Source of the DNA: Kalmanozyma brasiliensis GHG001
Lineage: Eukaryota > Basidiomycota > Ustilaginomycetes > Ustilaginales
Direction of reading: 5' to 3'
Length of the DNA stretch: 64,000 nt
Assembly: GCF_000497045.1 (NCBI RefSeq)
Contig: NW_015961959.1
Span: 1,178,001 to 1,242,000, forward strand
The notes under the pieces are model-generated. The model was given only the letters and a program-made list of their open reading frames with translations, did not search any database and was not told where the DNA came from. Positions 47,034-55,753 of the stretch are shown here, piece after piece; within the stretch, counting starts at the first letter, position 1; every line of letters starts with the position of its first letter. Position numbers and translations under genes: made by a program.

Positions 47034-47717
47034 TCAATTTGTCGAAGCAGGCGATGCTGAGGTGGTTACCGATGATGACGCCTCCTTGGCCGCACTGTGT
47101 TGCCTCTCGAGCATCTTCTTCCTGGCCTCCAAGATCATCTGCTCCTTTCGATCCTTGAGAAGCTTCGCCCTGGCTTCCGGTGTCGTGGCCCAGCTACTCG
47201 GACTCCCGTGAGAGCTGCTGCTTGCATGCGAGTCTGGCGTGCCTGGAACGTCTCCGGCGCTCACGATCCGCGACTGCAGGCCATACCTCGAGATGAGATT
47301 TGGCGACTTGCTCGGCGTGCTGCTGGTTGATGCGGAAGCTGAAGCTGCGGCATTTGGCGTAGTTCGATTGTTCTGTGCCCGAGTTGCTGCCGTATTGGAC
47401 GGGGTCGATGGCTCGGCGGTACTGAAGAAGCCAGCTGGAGGCGAGGGCAGACCGCCCTCGTTCAAGATGCGTTCACAGGTAGCTTCAACACTACCGGAGC
47501 GCTGAAGATCGTATCGAATCGATGCATCTGGGATGTGTGGGAAGAGCGTCTTGACCGAGTCGATCATGTGCTGTGGAACCTGCCGTGAACGAGCCGTGTT
47601 GATGGCTGGTGCTCGGTTGCCGCCGTTCGAGCTGTTGTTCGAGCCGCCGCCGAAAGCGAAGCGCAGGATGGACCAGAGGACCACGATGGCCAGGATGGCT
47701 CCGAGACTGTCGTTCAT
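47034..47717 (-). CDS. CUE1: CUE-domain ER membrane protein, Cue1-like
   Basis: This is 227 residues from ATG 47717. A single N-terminal membrane helix (LGAILAIVVLWSILRFAF, about 5-22) is followed by a Gly/Asn/Ser linker. A CUE ubiquitin-binding domain lies at about 45-95 (QHMIDSVKTLFPHIPDASIR, then VEATCERILNEGGLP). A disordered Ser/Thr/Pro-rich stretch ends in a basic helix (LLKDRKEQMILEARKKMLER) near the C-terminus. This order (TM, CUE, linker, C-terminal helix) matches Cue1, which tethers the E2 Ubc7 to the ER membrane for protein degradation. The C-terminal helix would be the Ubc7-binding region (inference). Other single-TM CUE proteins are the alternative. Confidence 0.8.
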   Translation of the reverse strand: MNDSLGAILAIVVLWSILRFAFGGGSNNSSNGGNRAPAINTARSRQVPQHMIDSVKTLFPHIPDASIRYDLQRSGSVEATCERILNEGGLPSPPAGFFSTAEPSTPSNTAATRAQNNRTTPNAAASASASTSSTPSKSPNLISRYGLQSRIVSAGDVPGTPDSHASSSSHGSPSSWATTPEARAKLLKDRKEQMILEARKKMLERQHSAAKEASSSVTTSASPASTN

Positions 47718-48601
47718 GTAAAATGTCTGAGACTGCTCGTACTAACTCGGGTGCAGAAGAAAGTTGCGGAGAGGGTGAAGCCGCGATTGATGCCGTCGAT
47801 TGTGATTCGAGCGGGAGACCGAGAGGAGAAGCAGTGCGAACCGGTCCTGTGCGCTCGAACGGATGCACTCGAAAATGGTGCTACCTGGGGAGTACGCCGA
47901 TGCACTCCTGAGGAGACTAAAGAGGTGTTCGAGTATGTCTGGATAGCAAGCCTTTGCAAAGTTGGCTGATGTGCTGGAAGGAAGGACTGGCAAGATAGCG
48001 GAGAAGCTCTAAATTGTGGAGCAAGCGAGCAGGGAAGACGGCCTCTTGCGGGTTGTGCGTCACTGACTTGATTGCTTTGCTCCGCGGCTGCCGATTTCAG
48101 ACGATCCCGCAACATCGTTTTTCAAGTCGGGGAGTGTCAGATCCTGCAGAGCCACATACAAATCAATCCGGCCGACTTCGTATCACAAGCACACCCTTTC
48201 GAGGCAGGTTCGCCCTTCATGATGAGCGCAGACATCATTCGAGGCTACGCTACAAAGAGCGGAGACGTGTCTGCAGGCAGTACAGCTCGACAAGATGCAC
48301 TCACTGCCGTTTGAGGTTGTGTACGCACGGAAGGACATCGCTTCTGAGCGCTCTTTTCGCCCGAAATGGCACGCGTGCTCCACGGAGCGACGCCAGACCG
48401 GAAAAGCCGGCCAAGCGCTTGCCGGCCAACAAAGAGCTTTTTGGTGACACCCTCTTCCCCACCTTCGGCTGTTCTCCTCCGCATTGTTCACCCCGCTCTC
48501 CACAAGACTGGCCAGAAGATATATAGCAAGGGTCGCTAAGACCAGAAGACGACCATCCTGCCACTCGTTGCCATTCTCTGCCCAAAATCTGACCCAATAA
48601 C
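47718..48601. other. intergenic, divergent promoter region
   Basis: This lies between CUE1-like (minus) and the alpha/beta hydrolase (plus). It holds an ATATATAG element at 48519-48526, about 75 bp before ATG 48602. No gene. Confidence 0.5.
48519..48526 (+). promoter_or_regulatory. candidate TATA box
   Basis: ATATATAG lies about 75 bp upstream of the hydrolase ATG at 48602. Confidence 0.4.
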
Positions 48602-50182
48602 ATGACTTCTGACGACTTTCGCCCCGCCGACCTCTTGCCGTCGCTGGAGCCTCTAGTGCAGGCCAAGCGACCCGACGTACTAACACTTTCACCGCGCATC
48701 GCTTTCACTGCTCCATCTCAGGATTCTGCCTCGCCAAAGACGCAGCAGTGGATCTCCACAACACACGTCTACCCTGCAGCATGGCCTCGATCGCACGTCC
48801 GTTCGGCCAAGTCAGACATCTACGAAGCCAACATCCCGAATAGCTATGGTCTCGGCCCCCTGCCCTCGGATCCGCAAGCGGCAAAAGCCGAACAGAGGCG
48901 GCGAAGAGAGGTCGACTTTGACCACTGGCTCCAAATTTGCGGAGGCAAGGAGAAGGAGGATCAGATCAAGCTGATGCGCTCGCTTCGGGAGGGATGCTCC
49001 AAGTCCGGACATACAGCCAGAATCACAGAGGCGAGAACGGCGAACGAGGTGCAGCTCTGGAATACTGTCAACCGCATCGTCCCAGCTGCACTCGACCATG
49101 ATGACGCGCCAAGCGCGAAGGCAAAGGATACGAGGGAAGGCATCACTCTGATTATGGCCCACGCTAACGGCTTCCACAAGGAGATCTTCGAGCCTGCGAT
49201 AGAAGCGTTCATCCAAAAGCTTCAGGGCGAACAAGTGCGCGGCAAGTACAGAATAGACGAAATCTGGGTGTTTGATTGTACTCATTCTGGTCAAGCTGCG
49301 AGCATCAATCGTGACGTGCTCGGAGATGTGATCAACTGGGCCGACCACCCGCGAGACGTGCTCAAGTTCCTCGAGCACTATCTGCCCGAGACACCTTGCG
49401 ACCCCTCCGCACCTCCGACGTGGCTTCCAACATTCCTTCCCTCGCACAAAGCTTCGTCACCGAAATCGAAACGGCGACTCATGGGGCTCGGACACTCGTT
49501 CGGCGGCGCTTCGCTCACCTTCCTGCTCCACGCTCGACCGCGCATGTTCGAAGGCCTCATGCTCGTCGACCCCGCCATCGTCCACTTTGACGACGAAAAG
49601 GAGATCGACATTCCCTTCTTCGCGCCGCTCCACGAAGTCCCGCTCGCTCGAGGCGCTATCGCACGCAAAGACACCTTCGACTCGCTCCCGGACGCAGAGG
49701 CCTACTTCAAGTCGAAACCCTTCTTCCAAGCCTGGCACCCGCGCGTACTTGAACTGCATCTGCGATTTGGCCTTCGACCATCCACCATACCCGCAGCGCG
49801 TGCGCTGGCGTCAGAAGACCTGCACGAGAACGACCTCAAACGCACGCCGCTCGAGCTGAACAACACCAAATGGCACGAGGCCGCCGCATTCTGCTCGACT
49901 TGGATGAGCATGATCGGTAAAAGAGGCATGTTGACGACGGATCATGGCGCTTGGATCGGGTTCGTCAACATGAAGGGCGGCTTCAACAACAGATCGCTTG
50001 CCGCGGACATTGATGCGTTGGAGCGCGGGGTCAGCTTCACGATCGAGGGAAACCATCTCGTTGCTCAGGAGGAGCCAGAGGCGTTGGCTGAAGCACTTGT
50101 CAAGGTGCTCGAGACACAGTCGGATTCGCAGAAGCTGAAGGAGGAGAAGCTGCGTAGACAAGTAGGGAAGACGAAGTTGTGA
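48602..50182 (+). CDS. alpha/beta hydrolase, AKT2/LPX1-like group
   Basis: This is a single exon of 526 residues. Oxyanion-side motif LIMAHANGFHKE and nucleophile elbow GLGHSFGGAS (Ser 299) mark an alpha/beta hydrolase; LMLVDPAI supplies an acidic strand. The catalytic His is probably in IEGNHLVAQEEPE (about residue 485). The HANGFHKE signature is shared by a fungal group that includes peroxisomal Lpx1 and the AKT2-type esterases of secondary-metabolite clusters. No cluster genes are adjacent here, so no pathway is claimed. The C-terminus KTKL is only a weak peroxisomal signal. Its 3' end has a second, decayed copy at 51267-51342, just beyond the first gag-like gene. Confidence 0.8.
   Translation: MTSDDFRPADLLPSLEPLVQAKRPDVLTLSPRIAFTAPSQDSASPKTQQWISTTHVYPAAWPRSHVRSAKSDIYEANIPNSYGLGPLPSDPQAAKAEQRRRREVDFDHWLQICGGKEKEDQIKLMRSLREGCSKSGHTARITEARTANEVQLWNTVNRIVPAALDHDDAPSAKAKDTREGITLIMAHANGFHKEIFEPAIEAFIQKLQGEQVRGKYRIDEIWVFDCTHSGQAASINRDVLGDVINWADHPRDVLKFLEHYLPETPCDPSAPPTWLPTFLPSHKASSPKSKRRLMGLGHSFGGASLTFLLHARPRMFEGLMLVDPAIVHFDDEKEIDIPFFAPLHEVPLARGAIARKDTFDSLPDAEAYFKSKPFFQAWHPRVLELHLRFGLRPSTIPAARALASEDLHENDLKRTPLELNNTKWHEAAAFCSTWMSMIGKRGMLTTDHGAWIGFVNMKGGFNNRSLAADIDALERGVSFTIEGNHLVAQEEPEALAEALVKVLETQSDSQKLKEEKLRRQVGKTKL
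50107..50182 (+). repeat. donor copy of duplicated hydrolase 3' end
   Basis: The last 25 codons of the hydrolase (from GCTCGAGACACAGTCGG) match 51267-51342 at a constant offset of 1160 bp without gaps. By eye, about 58 of the first 74 positions match. Confidence 0.8.
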
Positions 50183-50233
50183 TTGCAATGAACATTCTAA
50201 GGAAACGTCGGATGATCTGCACGAAGTGAACGC

Positions 50234-51001
50234 TCACTTCAGGAGCTTCGTGGCTTTTGCAGGCTGAGTCGCATCTGCCTGACGGACTTTGGAGAAGAGC
50301 AGCTCCATTGTCTCCGGTAGGGGCCCCAAGCTGTTTTTGAACTGCTCGAAACGATCGGGTAAGGCATCCAGAAAGTAAACCTGCAACTGTCCGCAGGAGA
50401 AGGTATCCTTAGGTGCCAGAATCATGACCTTTCGGAACTTTTCGATAAGTTTGGCTGGCTCAACCTGCTTATTGCGAAGAGTCCGCACTTGGGCAAGCAA
50501 CGTAGTATATGGGTCTTGGAGCTGGAACTCGTTCAAGAACTTGGAAAGAAAGATATTCCAGGGGATTTTGGCTGAATGTTGAGCACGAAGCGCTTGATAC
50601 CACAGCTGGTGCTTCCGATTCAAGTTTGAGCCGATGTGTCGAGACCAGTCCTCCTGATTTTCCCGGAACTCGATAAGCCGCTCCACACAGCTGCGTAGCC
50701 ACTCGACGGGTAGATCCTCAGCCGCAGAGTCGAAGGTTGGCAAATAGATGTAATAGGCAGAAGAAGAGGCATTGCTTGTCGCTTTGATGTTACGTAGCCA
50801 TGCTGCGCTCGCAGAGTCTCGGTCCGGCATGGAGGACGATATGGATGATTCAGACTGTGGTGCAGCCCTGGAGTCTGCCATCGCATCGAGTCTCTCTTCG
50901 AGCAGGATTGTACGATACTTGAGGCGCATGATCGAAGCCTCAAGTTCTTCGATTTGCTCCTGGAATGCTGCGGCTTGCTTCCGAAGAATCGCGTCCACCA
51001 T
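50234..51001 (-). CDS. retrotransposon gag-like protein 1 (orphan, intact)
   Basis: This is 255 residues from ATG 51001. An N-terminal coiled coil (QIEELEASIMRLKYRTILLE) is followed by a capsid-like gag domain at about 90-235: LPVEWLRSCVERL, KHQLWYQAL, IPWNIFLSKFLNEF, LIEKFRKV and LQVYFLDALPDRFEQF. The pattern of a Trp-containing helix, PW-x2-F-x2-KF-x2-EF, then a run-up to LP-x2-F, is that of Ty3/gypsy gag (Retrotrans_gag). There is no zinc knuckle, protease, reverse transcriptase, integrase or LTR in the flanks, and the frame is intact. It is a paralogue of the gene at 51532-52422. Domestication is an inference from the intact isolated frame. A young, non-autonomous element remnant is the alternative. 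Confidence 0.75.
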   Translation of the reverse strand: MVDAILRKQAAAFQEQIEELEASIMRLKYRTILLEERLDAMADSRAAPQSESSISSSMPDRDSASAAWLRNIKATSNASSSAYYIYLPTFDSAAEDLPVEWLRSCVERLIEFRENQEDWSRHIGSNLNRKHQLWYQALRAQHSAKIPWNIFLSKFLNEFQLQDPYTTLLAQVRTLRNKQVEPAKLIEKFRKVMILAPKDTFSCGQLQVYFLDALPDRFEQFKNSLGPLPETMELLFSKVRQADATQPAKATKLLK

Positions 51002-51531
51002 ACTGAGAAGGCAAAAGCTAGGGAACGCCTGACTCCCTCCGGAAGCAATTGGTATGGAACTTGACGGAGATGGAGGAGACGAAGACAGATGATCTTCCTG
51101 TCACACGAACTAATGCCTTGGAGCTCCTCTGCACCGCATGCGAACCCAAAGGCACCGTGCACAGTGTTGCGTGCTACCTGCATCAAGATGGTCAGGAGGT
51201 CAAAGCGAAAGTGCATGGCTGTCAGCTAATTTGTGGTCTATCATATATCACTTAGAAGAAGCCAGAGCTCGAGACACAGTCGGACACGCAAAACTTGAAG
51301 GAGTTAAAAATGCATAGACAGGTCAGGAAGACAAACTTGTGCGATGGCCCACGCTGTATCATGCGTATCCAAATGTGCTGGACAGTAATGCCCAAGCACT
51401 TGATGGACGGAGCGTTCTGCCCAGAGGCACGTTACTGACGTGGCAAAGTTTACAAATATATCCAGTTTTGGAGCATGAAGCGCTCGGCCTTGATGTCCAC
51501 GATTGTGAATCGAAGAGGCAAGAGCGAATCT
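51002..51531. other. spacer between the two gag-like genes
   Basis: This holds the promoter side of gag-like gene 1 and, at 51267-51342, a fossil of the hydrolase 3' end. The rest shows no gene. Confidence 0.6.
51267..51342 (+). pseudogene. fossil fragment of the alpha/beta hydrolase 3' end
   Basis: The sequence reads LETQSDTQNLKELKMHRQ... against LETQSDSQKLKEEKLRRQ... in the intact hydrolase, at constant offset 1160 bp. The stop codon TGA has become TGC. Before 51267 the match breaks off after a shared GCCAGAG, as if about 27 bp had been deleted. This places a dead hydrolase end in front of gag-like gene 2, in the same relation the live one has to gag-like gene 1. Confidence 0.75.
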
Positions 51532-52422
51532 TCACTCGTTCCGAGTCCCAATCATACTGTCAATCTCATCGACTACCTGATGCGTGTCGGGCGAGCTTGA
51601 GCCAATCATCTCCATGTTGGCCGCGTCTCGGAGACGTCGCCTCTCGGCCAGCATGTCTAGCTGGCGATGCGATTCGACGAAGAACAAGACGTGTCGGAAG
51701 AGCTCCTCCATCTCCTCGGAGGGATCCTCCCTTTCGTCGTAGTCGATCTCCCGGTTCAGATCAGCCGGCAGCGAGCGCCGAAAGAAATCCTTCAGCTTGT
51801 CCAGAGGAAGAAGTGCCGGAATGTTAAGACTGAGACGTCTGAACCTTTCCACCAGAGTCGTCACGTCGAGCTGCTGATACGGCAGGTATTCGAGCTCGGC
51901 CCATTGCTGATGGTGAGGAGAGCGCAGAAGAAATTCGGTGAAGAACTTAGTGTGAAAATGCTCCCACGGCATCTGTCCCACGGGATTGTCAGCGGACACG
52001 CTGTACCACCAGGTCTTGTGAGGGCCTTCGAAGGCCTGTGCGATCAACGTTGGCCAACGGCTCTGCTCGATCTTCCGGTCCATCAGCAGTTCGATGCAAT
52101 TGCGCAGCCAGTTGGCGGGCAATTCTGTGTCGGGGTGTTTGAACGGGGGCAGCTGTGGCACCTGTGCGTGGGGATCTGCCTCGTACTTGACTCGTAGACG
52201 AACAATCCACATCGCTGTGGCAGGGTATCGATCGTGGTTGGGTTCGTTGAGATATGGAAGCTCGTCTTCTTCTTCTCGACCCTGTCCTTCCTGCGTGGAA
52301 GAGATGCTGGTGTTCTGGCCACTCGACGCCGGAGGTCGCAGGCCTTGGCGCTCTACTAGAGCGCTAAGCTCGATGACCTGCCGACGCAGGTCTCCAACTT
52401 GAGCCTGCAGAGACTGCTCCAT
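51532..52422 (-). CDS. retrotransposon gag-like protein 2 (orphan, intact)
   Basis: This is 296 residues from ATG 52422. A short N-terminal coiled coil (LQAQVGDLRRQVIELSALVE) and a disordered Ser/Gln/Glu stretch precede the gag-like core at about 85-250: LPANWLRNCIELL, HKTWWYSV, MPWEHFHTKFFTEF, LVERFRRLSL and LKDFFRRSLPADL. Each block has its counterpart in gag-like protein 1, so the two are paralogues, though clearly diverged. The C-terminal 45 residues are unique (VESHRQLDMLAERRRLRDAA). No nucleic-acid-binding knuckle and no pol genes are nearby. Codon use is somewhat less C/G-ending than the metabolic neighbours, which would fit a mobile origin. Confidence 0.75.
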   Translation of the reverse strand: MEQSLQAQVGDLRRQVIELSALVERQGLRPPASSGQNTSISSTQEGQGREEEDELPYLNEPNHDRYPATAMWIVRLRVKYEADPHAQVPQLPPFKHPDTELPANWLRNCIELLMDRKIEQSRWPTLIAQAFEGPHKTWWYSVSADNPVGQMPWEHFHTKFFTEFLLRSPHHQQWAELEYLPYQQLDVTTLVERFRRLSLNIPALLPLDKLKDFFRRSLPADLNREIDYDEREDPSEEMEELFRHVLFFVESHRQLDMLAERRRLRDAANMEMIGSSSPDTHQVVDEIDSMIGTRNE

Positions 52423-53237
52423 GCTGAAGCCGATCAGATGATGCAGCTGCGAGACGCTTCTTAGAAGCGGGAGAGGAATGAGAGATCTGTCTCAAAGCGA
52501 AGAAAGTGCCACCTGTCCCTTTTCATTTTGCACACAAGTTGCGTGCTCAGTCGAGGCTTTTCTTTCTGAAATGAAGTCAAGTGTGACTATAGAGAGGACA
52601 CCGAGCAGCAGCCGAAAGGAGGCTTGTGGGAATCACATCAAAGTGGGTTGAGTCGAAACGCCGCGCCTCAAGCAGGCCGGTACTACCCTTTGAAAGAAGA
52701 GCTCGTCAACGTGACAGCGAGCCAGACATCGCCACACGCAAACACTCATGTCCACAAAGGCACAGCTTCTTAGGCGAAGCCTGCTGAGGGCTCATGAGTC
52801 GTGTCCGACGAGCCTTTCGCTCACGTTGTCAAGATTTTCACGTTTGGACGACGGTCGAGCTTGGACCACGTCGCTCTCGGAAAGGTCTGCATCTCGTCAA
52901 AGTTCAACCCACTTCTGCGTACAAGATGCGGGCATTTCATTTCCTTGCATGAAGCTTTCTCTGCCGCTCTTCTTCCTCGTGAGCCCTTTCTTGGACAAAA
53001 CTAGTCCAGTCCACGATCGCAATCGTGCTTAACGAGTCGAGTGGGCGAACGCCTTGTTCAGGTCTGTGACACAAAGGAACGCGTGTTTGTCAATAGCGTC
53101 CCTGGTCGCTTCGACTTCAATACGTTGGGATCTCTTTTGTCTCTCACTTCCAATCACCTCTCGTACCTCAGAATCAGGTCAAGTCTCCACCATCTTCCCT
53201 CTTACCGACTCTTGGGACAAGCCGCTTTCATCACTCT
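52423..53237. other. intergenic region between gag-like gene 2 and the Zn-cluster gene
   Basis: This 815-bp stretch holds two divergent promoters. I looked for LTRs or target-site duplications flanking the gag pair and could not see any by eye. No gene is supported. Confidence 0.45.
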
Positions 53238-54572
53238 ATGTTCGAGCATCATTCAGAAAACTTTGGGCCGATCCGCTACGACAAGGATGATATCACGACA
53301 TTCAACTTCGAAGCCATCTTCGAATTGCTTCAACAACCGAGCATCAGCAATGAAGCCATATCGGAGATCGATTCCCTGACAACCCGCTGCTTCCGTCGAG
53401 CCGATGAGATACTCGACGCATTCAATGTCGACATGAGCCAGAACCTAACGATGTCCATTGGACCCGACATCTTTGTCGACGGCTACTCCTTGCAGGCATG
53501 GACGGATCTATTCGTGGAGACGATCGTCATCGTAAATAGTCTCGATCATGTCAAAGAAGCGCAGCAGCGCCATGCGACTGTCGATCCATCTGCGCTGAAG
53601 CATTCCCTCATGGCTGCGGCAGTCGAGCTTGCGACCAATGCGATTCCAGGAAGACCTGCAACGCCACCGGTTTACAGCTCTGCTGACTTCGACTTCGACA
53701 GGATCGTTTCGACACTGCTGCTCCACGACCAAATTGGAAGTAATAGACAACAGCAGCCCGTTGCCAGGTCAGGACTCGGGGCGTTACAAGGAGCGCAGCT
53801 CATCGCGTGGACCGCACGAAAGGCTTCCGAGGACGGAGTGTCCTTCGCCAGCAGCCTTGTCCACGAACCAAGGACCGTCATCGATCTGACCATGGACAGC
53901 AATGGTGAAGAAGACGCGATCGAGACTAATGCAATCGAACTTGCAGCTGGACGGATCGCAGACGGCGCAAACGACGACGATGATGCCTTGGAGCGGCTGA
54001 TAAATCGAGATCTCCCCAGCGTCTTCACAGCAGAAGACCGCAACACCTACATCAGCTCCTACCACAACCACGTGGTTGACGATCATCAATACGACCACAC
54101 CGTCGCGCACCCTGGCAGTGCTTCTCCGCTTTCGGACCAGCAGCTTCTCTGGACATCCGATGAATCATCCAGTTCAGCAACGTCAGCCTCGACAGCGAAT
54201 CGCAGGCCTGCCTTTATGCCTCAAGAGCGAGAGAGAATCTGGTATCGTCACGGGGTTCCCTGCGAGTACTGCCGATTCTTGGGAGTGGAGTGTCTTCCTC
54301 CGGACTTTGACTCTCGCTTTGTCTTGTGCAGAAGGTGCGATGATGACGGCATCATCAATCCAGAGTGCAATCGGAAGTTCTGGCTTCAGGCCGGACGAGT
54401 CAGAAAGTGGGCAGCCGCCGTGCACGAGGGCAAGTCAGAGCTGGAAGCCGACTGGGTCGCGTACGGCCACAATCAAGACTACTTTGGAGTGGCAAAGTTC
54501 GACAAGATCACCGATTACTCTGCTGTGATGCCCAACGAGGCTTCTTCTTCGACCCTTGCTTCAATGCGTTAG
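53238..54572 (+). CDS. putative regulator with C-terminal Zn2Cys6-like cluster
   Basis: This is a single exon of 444 residues. A helical N-terminal half (SNEAISEIDSLTTRCFRRAD; LQAWTDLFVETIVIV) precedes TVIDLTMDSNGEEDA near residue 215, a good SUMO-interaction motif (V-I-D-L-T with acidic flank). An acidic patch (GANDDDDALE) follows. Near the C-terminus six cysteines from Cys 342 to Cys 377 are spaced C-X2-C-X6-C-X11-C-X2-C-X9-C (CEYCRFLGVEC...CRRC...C). This is within the range of fungal Zn2Cys6 clusters, with a long middle loop. Such clusters are usually near the N-terminus, so this placement is odd, and Lys/Arg between the first cysteines is sparse. DNA binding is therefore plausible but unproven. 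Confidence 0.6.
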   Translation: MFEHHSENFGPIRYDKDDITTFNFEAIFELLQQPSISNEAISEIDSLTTRCFRRADEILDAFNVDMSQNLTMSIGPDIFVDGYSLQAWTDLFVETIVIVNSLDHVKEAQQRHATVDPSALKHSLMAAAVELATNAIPGRPATPPVYSSADFDFDRIVSTLLLHDQIGSNRQQQPVARSGLGALQGAQLIAWTARKASEDGVSFASSLVHEPRTVIDLTMDSNGEEDAIETNAIELAAGRIADGANDDDDALERLINRDLPSVFTAEDRNTYISSYHNHVVDDHQYDHTVAHPGSASPLSDQQLLWTSDESSSSATSASTANRRPAFMPQERERIWYRHGVPCEYCRFLGVECLPPDFDSRFVLCRRCDDDGIINPECNRKFWLQAGRVRKWAAAVHEGKSELEADWVAYGHNQDYFGVAKFDKITDYSAVMPNEASSSTLASMR

Positions 54573-54918
54573 GCCGTGATCAGCGGTTGACTGAGCTGTC
54601 GATTGTCTCAAGTCCATGGTATTCTCGACGTTACAATGCATCATGCTAGGCGTCCCATGGCAAAGCGGTCGTTGTACGAAGCGTTTCGACACGTGGAGAA
54701 GCCGAATTGGAAGGCGAGTCACCGCTGCTCGCCTGTCATGCCGCATAAACTCGGGTCAACCGTAGGACTTTTCGGAGTTTTGTTCGGCTCAGTCCTTGAT
54801 AAAGCCTAGCCGAAGGGTTCTTCCTCTGACTCGAAACCGACGGCCGGTCTTGCTTAACTATATCAGGACCCGTCCTGAGCCAATCGACCTTCTTTCCTCC
54901 AATCACCAACTCATCAAG
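54573..54918. other. intergenic, promoter of GNAT gene
   Basis: This 346-bp gap has a CTATATC element at 54858-54864, about 55 bp before ATG 54919. Nothing else. Confidence 0.45.
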
Positions 54919-55698
54919 ATGCTGTCCCTCAACGACGAAGAGGCGCTGCAGCGTCTTGGACCCGTCGTGCCCACCGAGCCGGCGCAATTCCCAGCTCGCG
55001 TCACGATCCCAGGCCAGTACATCGACCTCGTCCCGCTCAGCACCGACCACACCGAGGCGCTCTATCCTCTCGTCGCGCTGCCCGAGCACGAGCGACTATG
55101 GGACTACATGCTCGAAGGACCTTTCAACGGCGATCGCGAACTCTTTGTCGCCTACATGTCTGCTCGAACATCCAACAACAACAACATGGTCTTCTGGGTC
55201 ATTGTTGACAAGCAACCCGCCTCTTACTCGGCACCCACCATCCTCGGCATCATCTCGTATCTCAACATCAACCCTAAGCATCGCACCATTGAGATCGGCA
55301 ACATTCTGTTCTCGTCACTGCTTCAACGATCGCGCAAGTCGAGCGAGGCGGTGTTCCTCATGCTCAAGCACGCGTTCGACGATCTAGGATACAGGAGGGT
55401 CGAGTGGAAGTGCAACAATCTCAATCTCCCCTCGAAGCGCGCGGCGACAAGATATGGATTCACGTACGAGGGGCTCTTCAGGAAGATGCTCGTGTTGAAG
55501 GGGAGGAACAGGGACACAGCTTGGTTCTCGGTGGTGGACGATGAGTGGCCGCAGAGGAAAGCCGCGTTGGAGGCGTGGTTGAGCCCGGACAACTTTGATC
55601 CGCAGACGGGGGCACAGATCCTCACGTTGAAGCAGGCACATGCCAAGTTTGGGTATGCGGTGCCAGAGTCGTTGCAGATGCCTGCGGTGCCGTTGTAG
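54919..55698 (+). CDS. GNAT N-acetyltransferase, RimJ/RimL type
   Basis: This is 259 residues from ATG 54919. The N-terminal YIDLVPLSTDHTEALYPLV is typical of RimJ-like proteins. The GNAT core has LGIISYLNINPKHRTIEIGN, a helix leading into the acetyl-CoA-binding stretch (SRKSSEAVFLMLKHAFDDLG) and the hallmark WKCNNLNLPSKRAATRYGF followed by EGLFRKM. Family knowledge: these enzymes acetylate N-termini of proteins or small amines; the fungal members are mostly uncharacterised. No signal peptide or membrane segment is seen, so a cytosolic location is expected. Length is slightly above the bacterial family because of a C-terminal helix after residue 215. Confidence 0.85.
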   Translation: MLSLNDEEALQRLGPVVPTEPAQFPARVTIPGQYIDLVPLSTDHTEALYPLVALPEHERLWDYMLEGPFNGDRELFVAYMSARTSNNNNMVFWVIVDKQPASYSAPTILGIISYLNINPKHRTIEIGNILFSSLLQRSRKSSEAVFLMLKHAFDDLGYRRVEWKCNNLNLPSKRAATRYGFTYEGLFRKMLVLKGRNRDTAWFSVVDDEWPQRKAALEAWLSPDNFDPQTGAQILTLKQAHAKFGYAVPESLQMPAVPL

Positions 55699-55753
55699 AA
55701 CACACGCGCGTCAGCCATACAGATATGGGTTCAATGTATCGATGTTCGAGAGA

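Noticed and set aside
50183..53237. Search for LTRs, integrase or reverse transcriptase around the gag-like genes
   Set aside because: No terminal repeats or pol motifs could be seen, so no complete retrotransposon is called.
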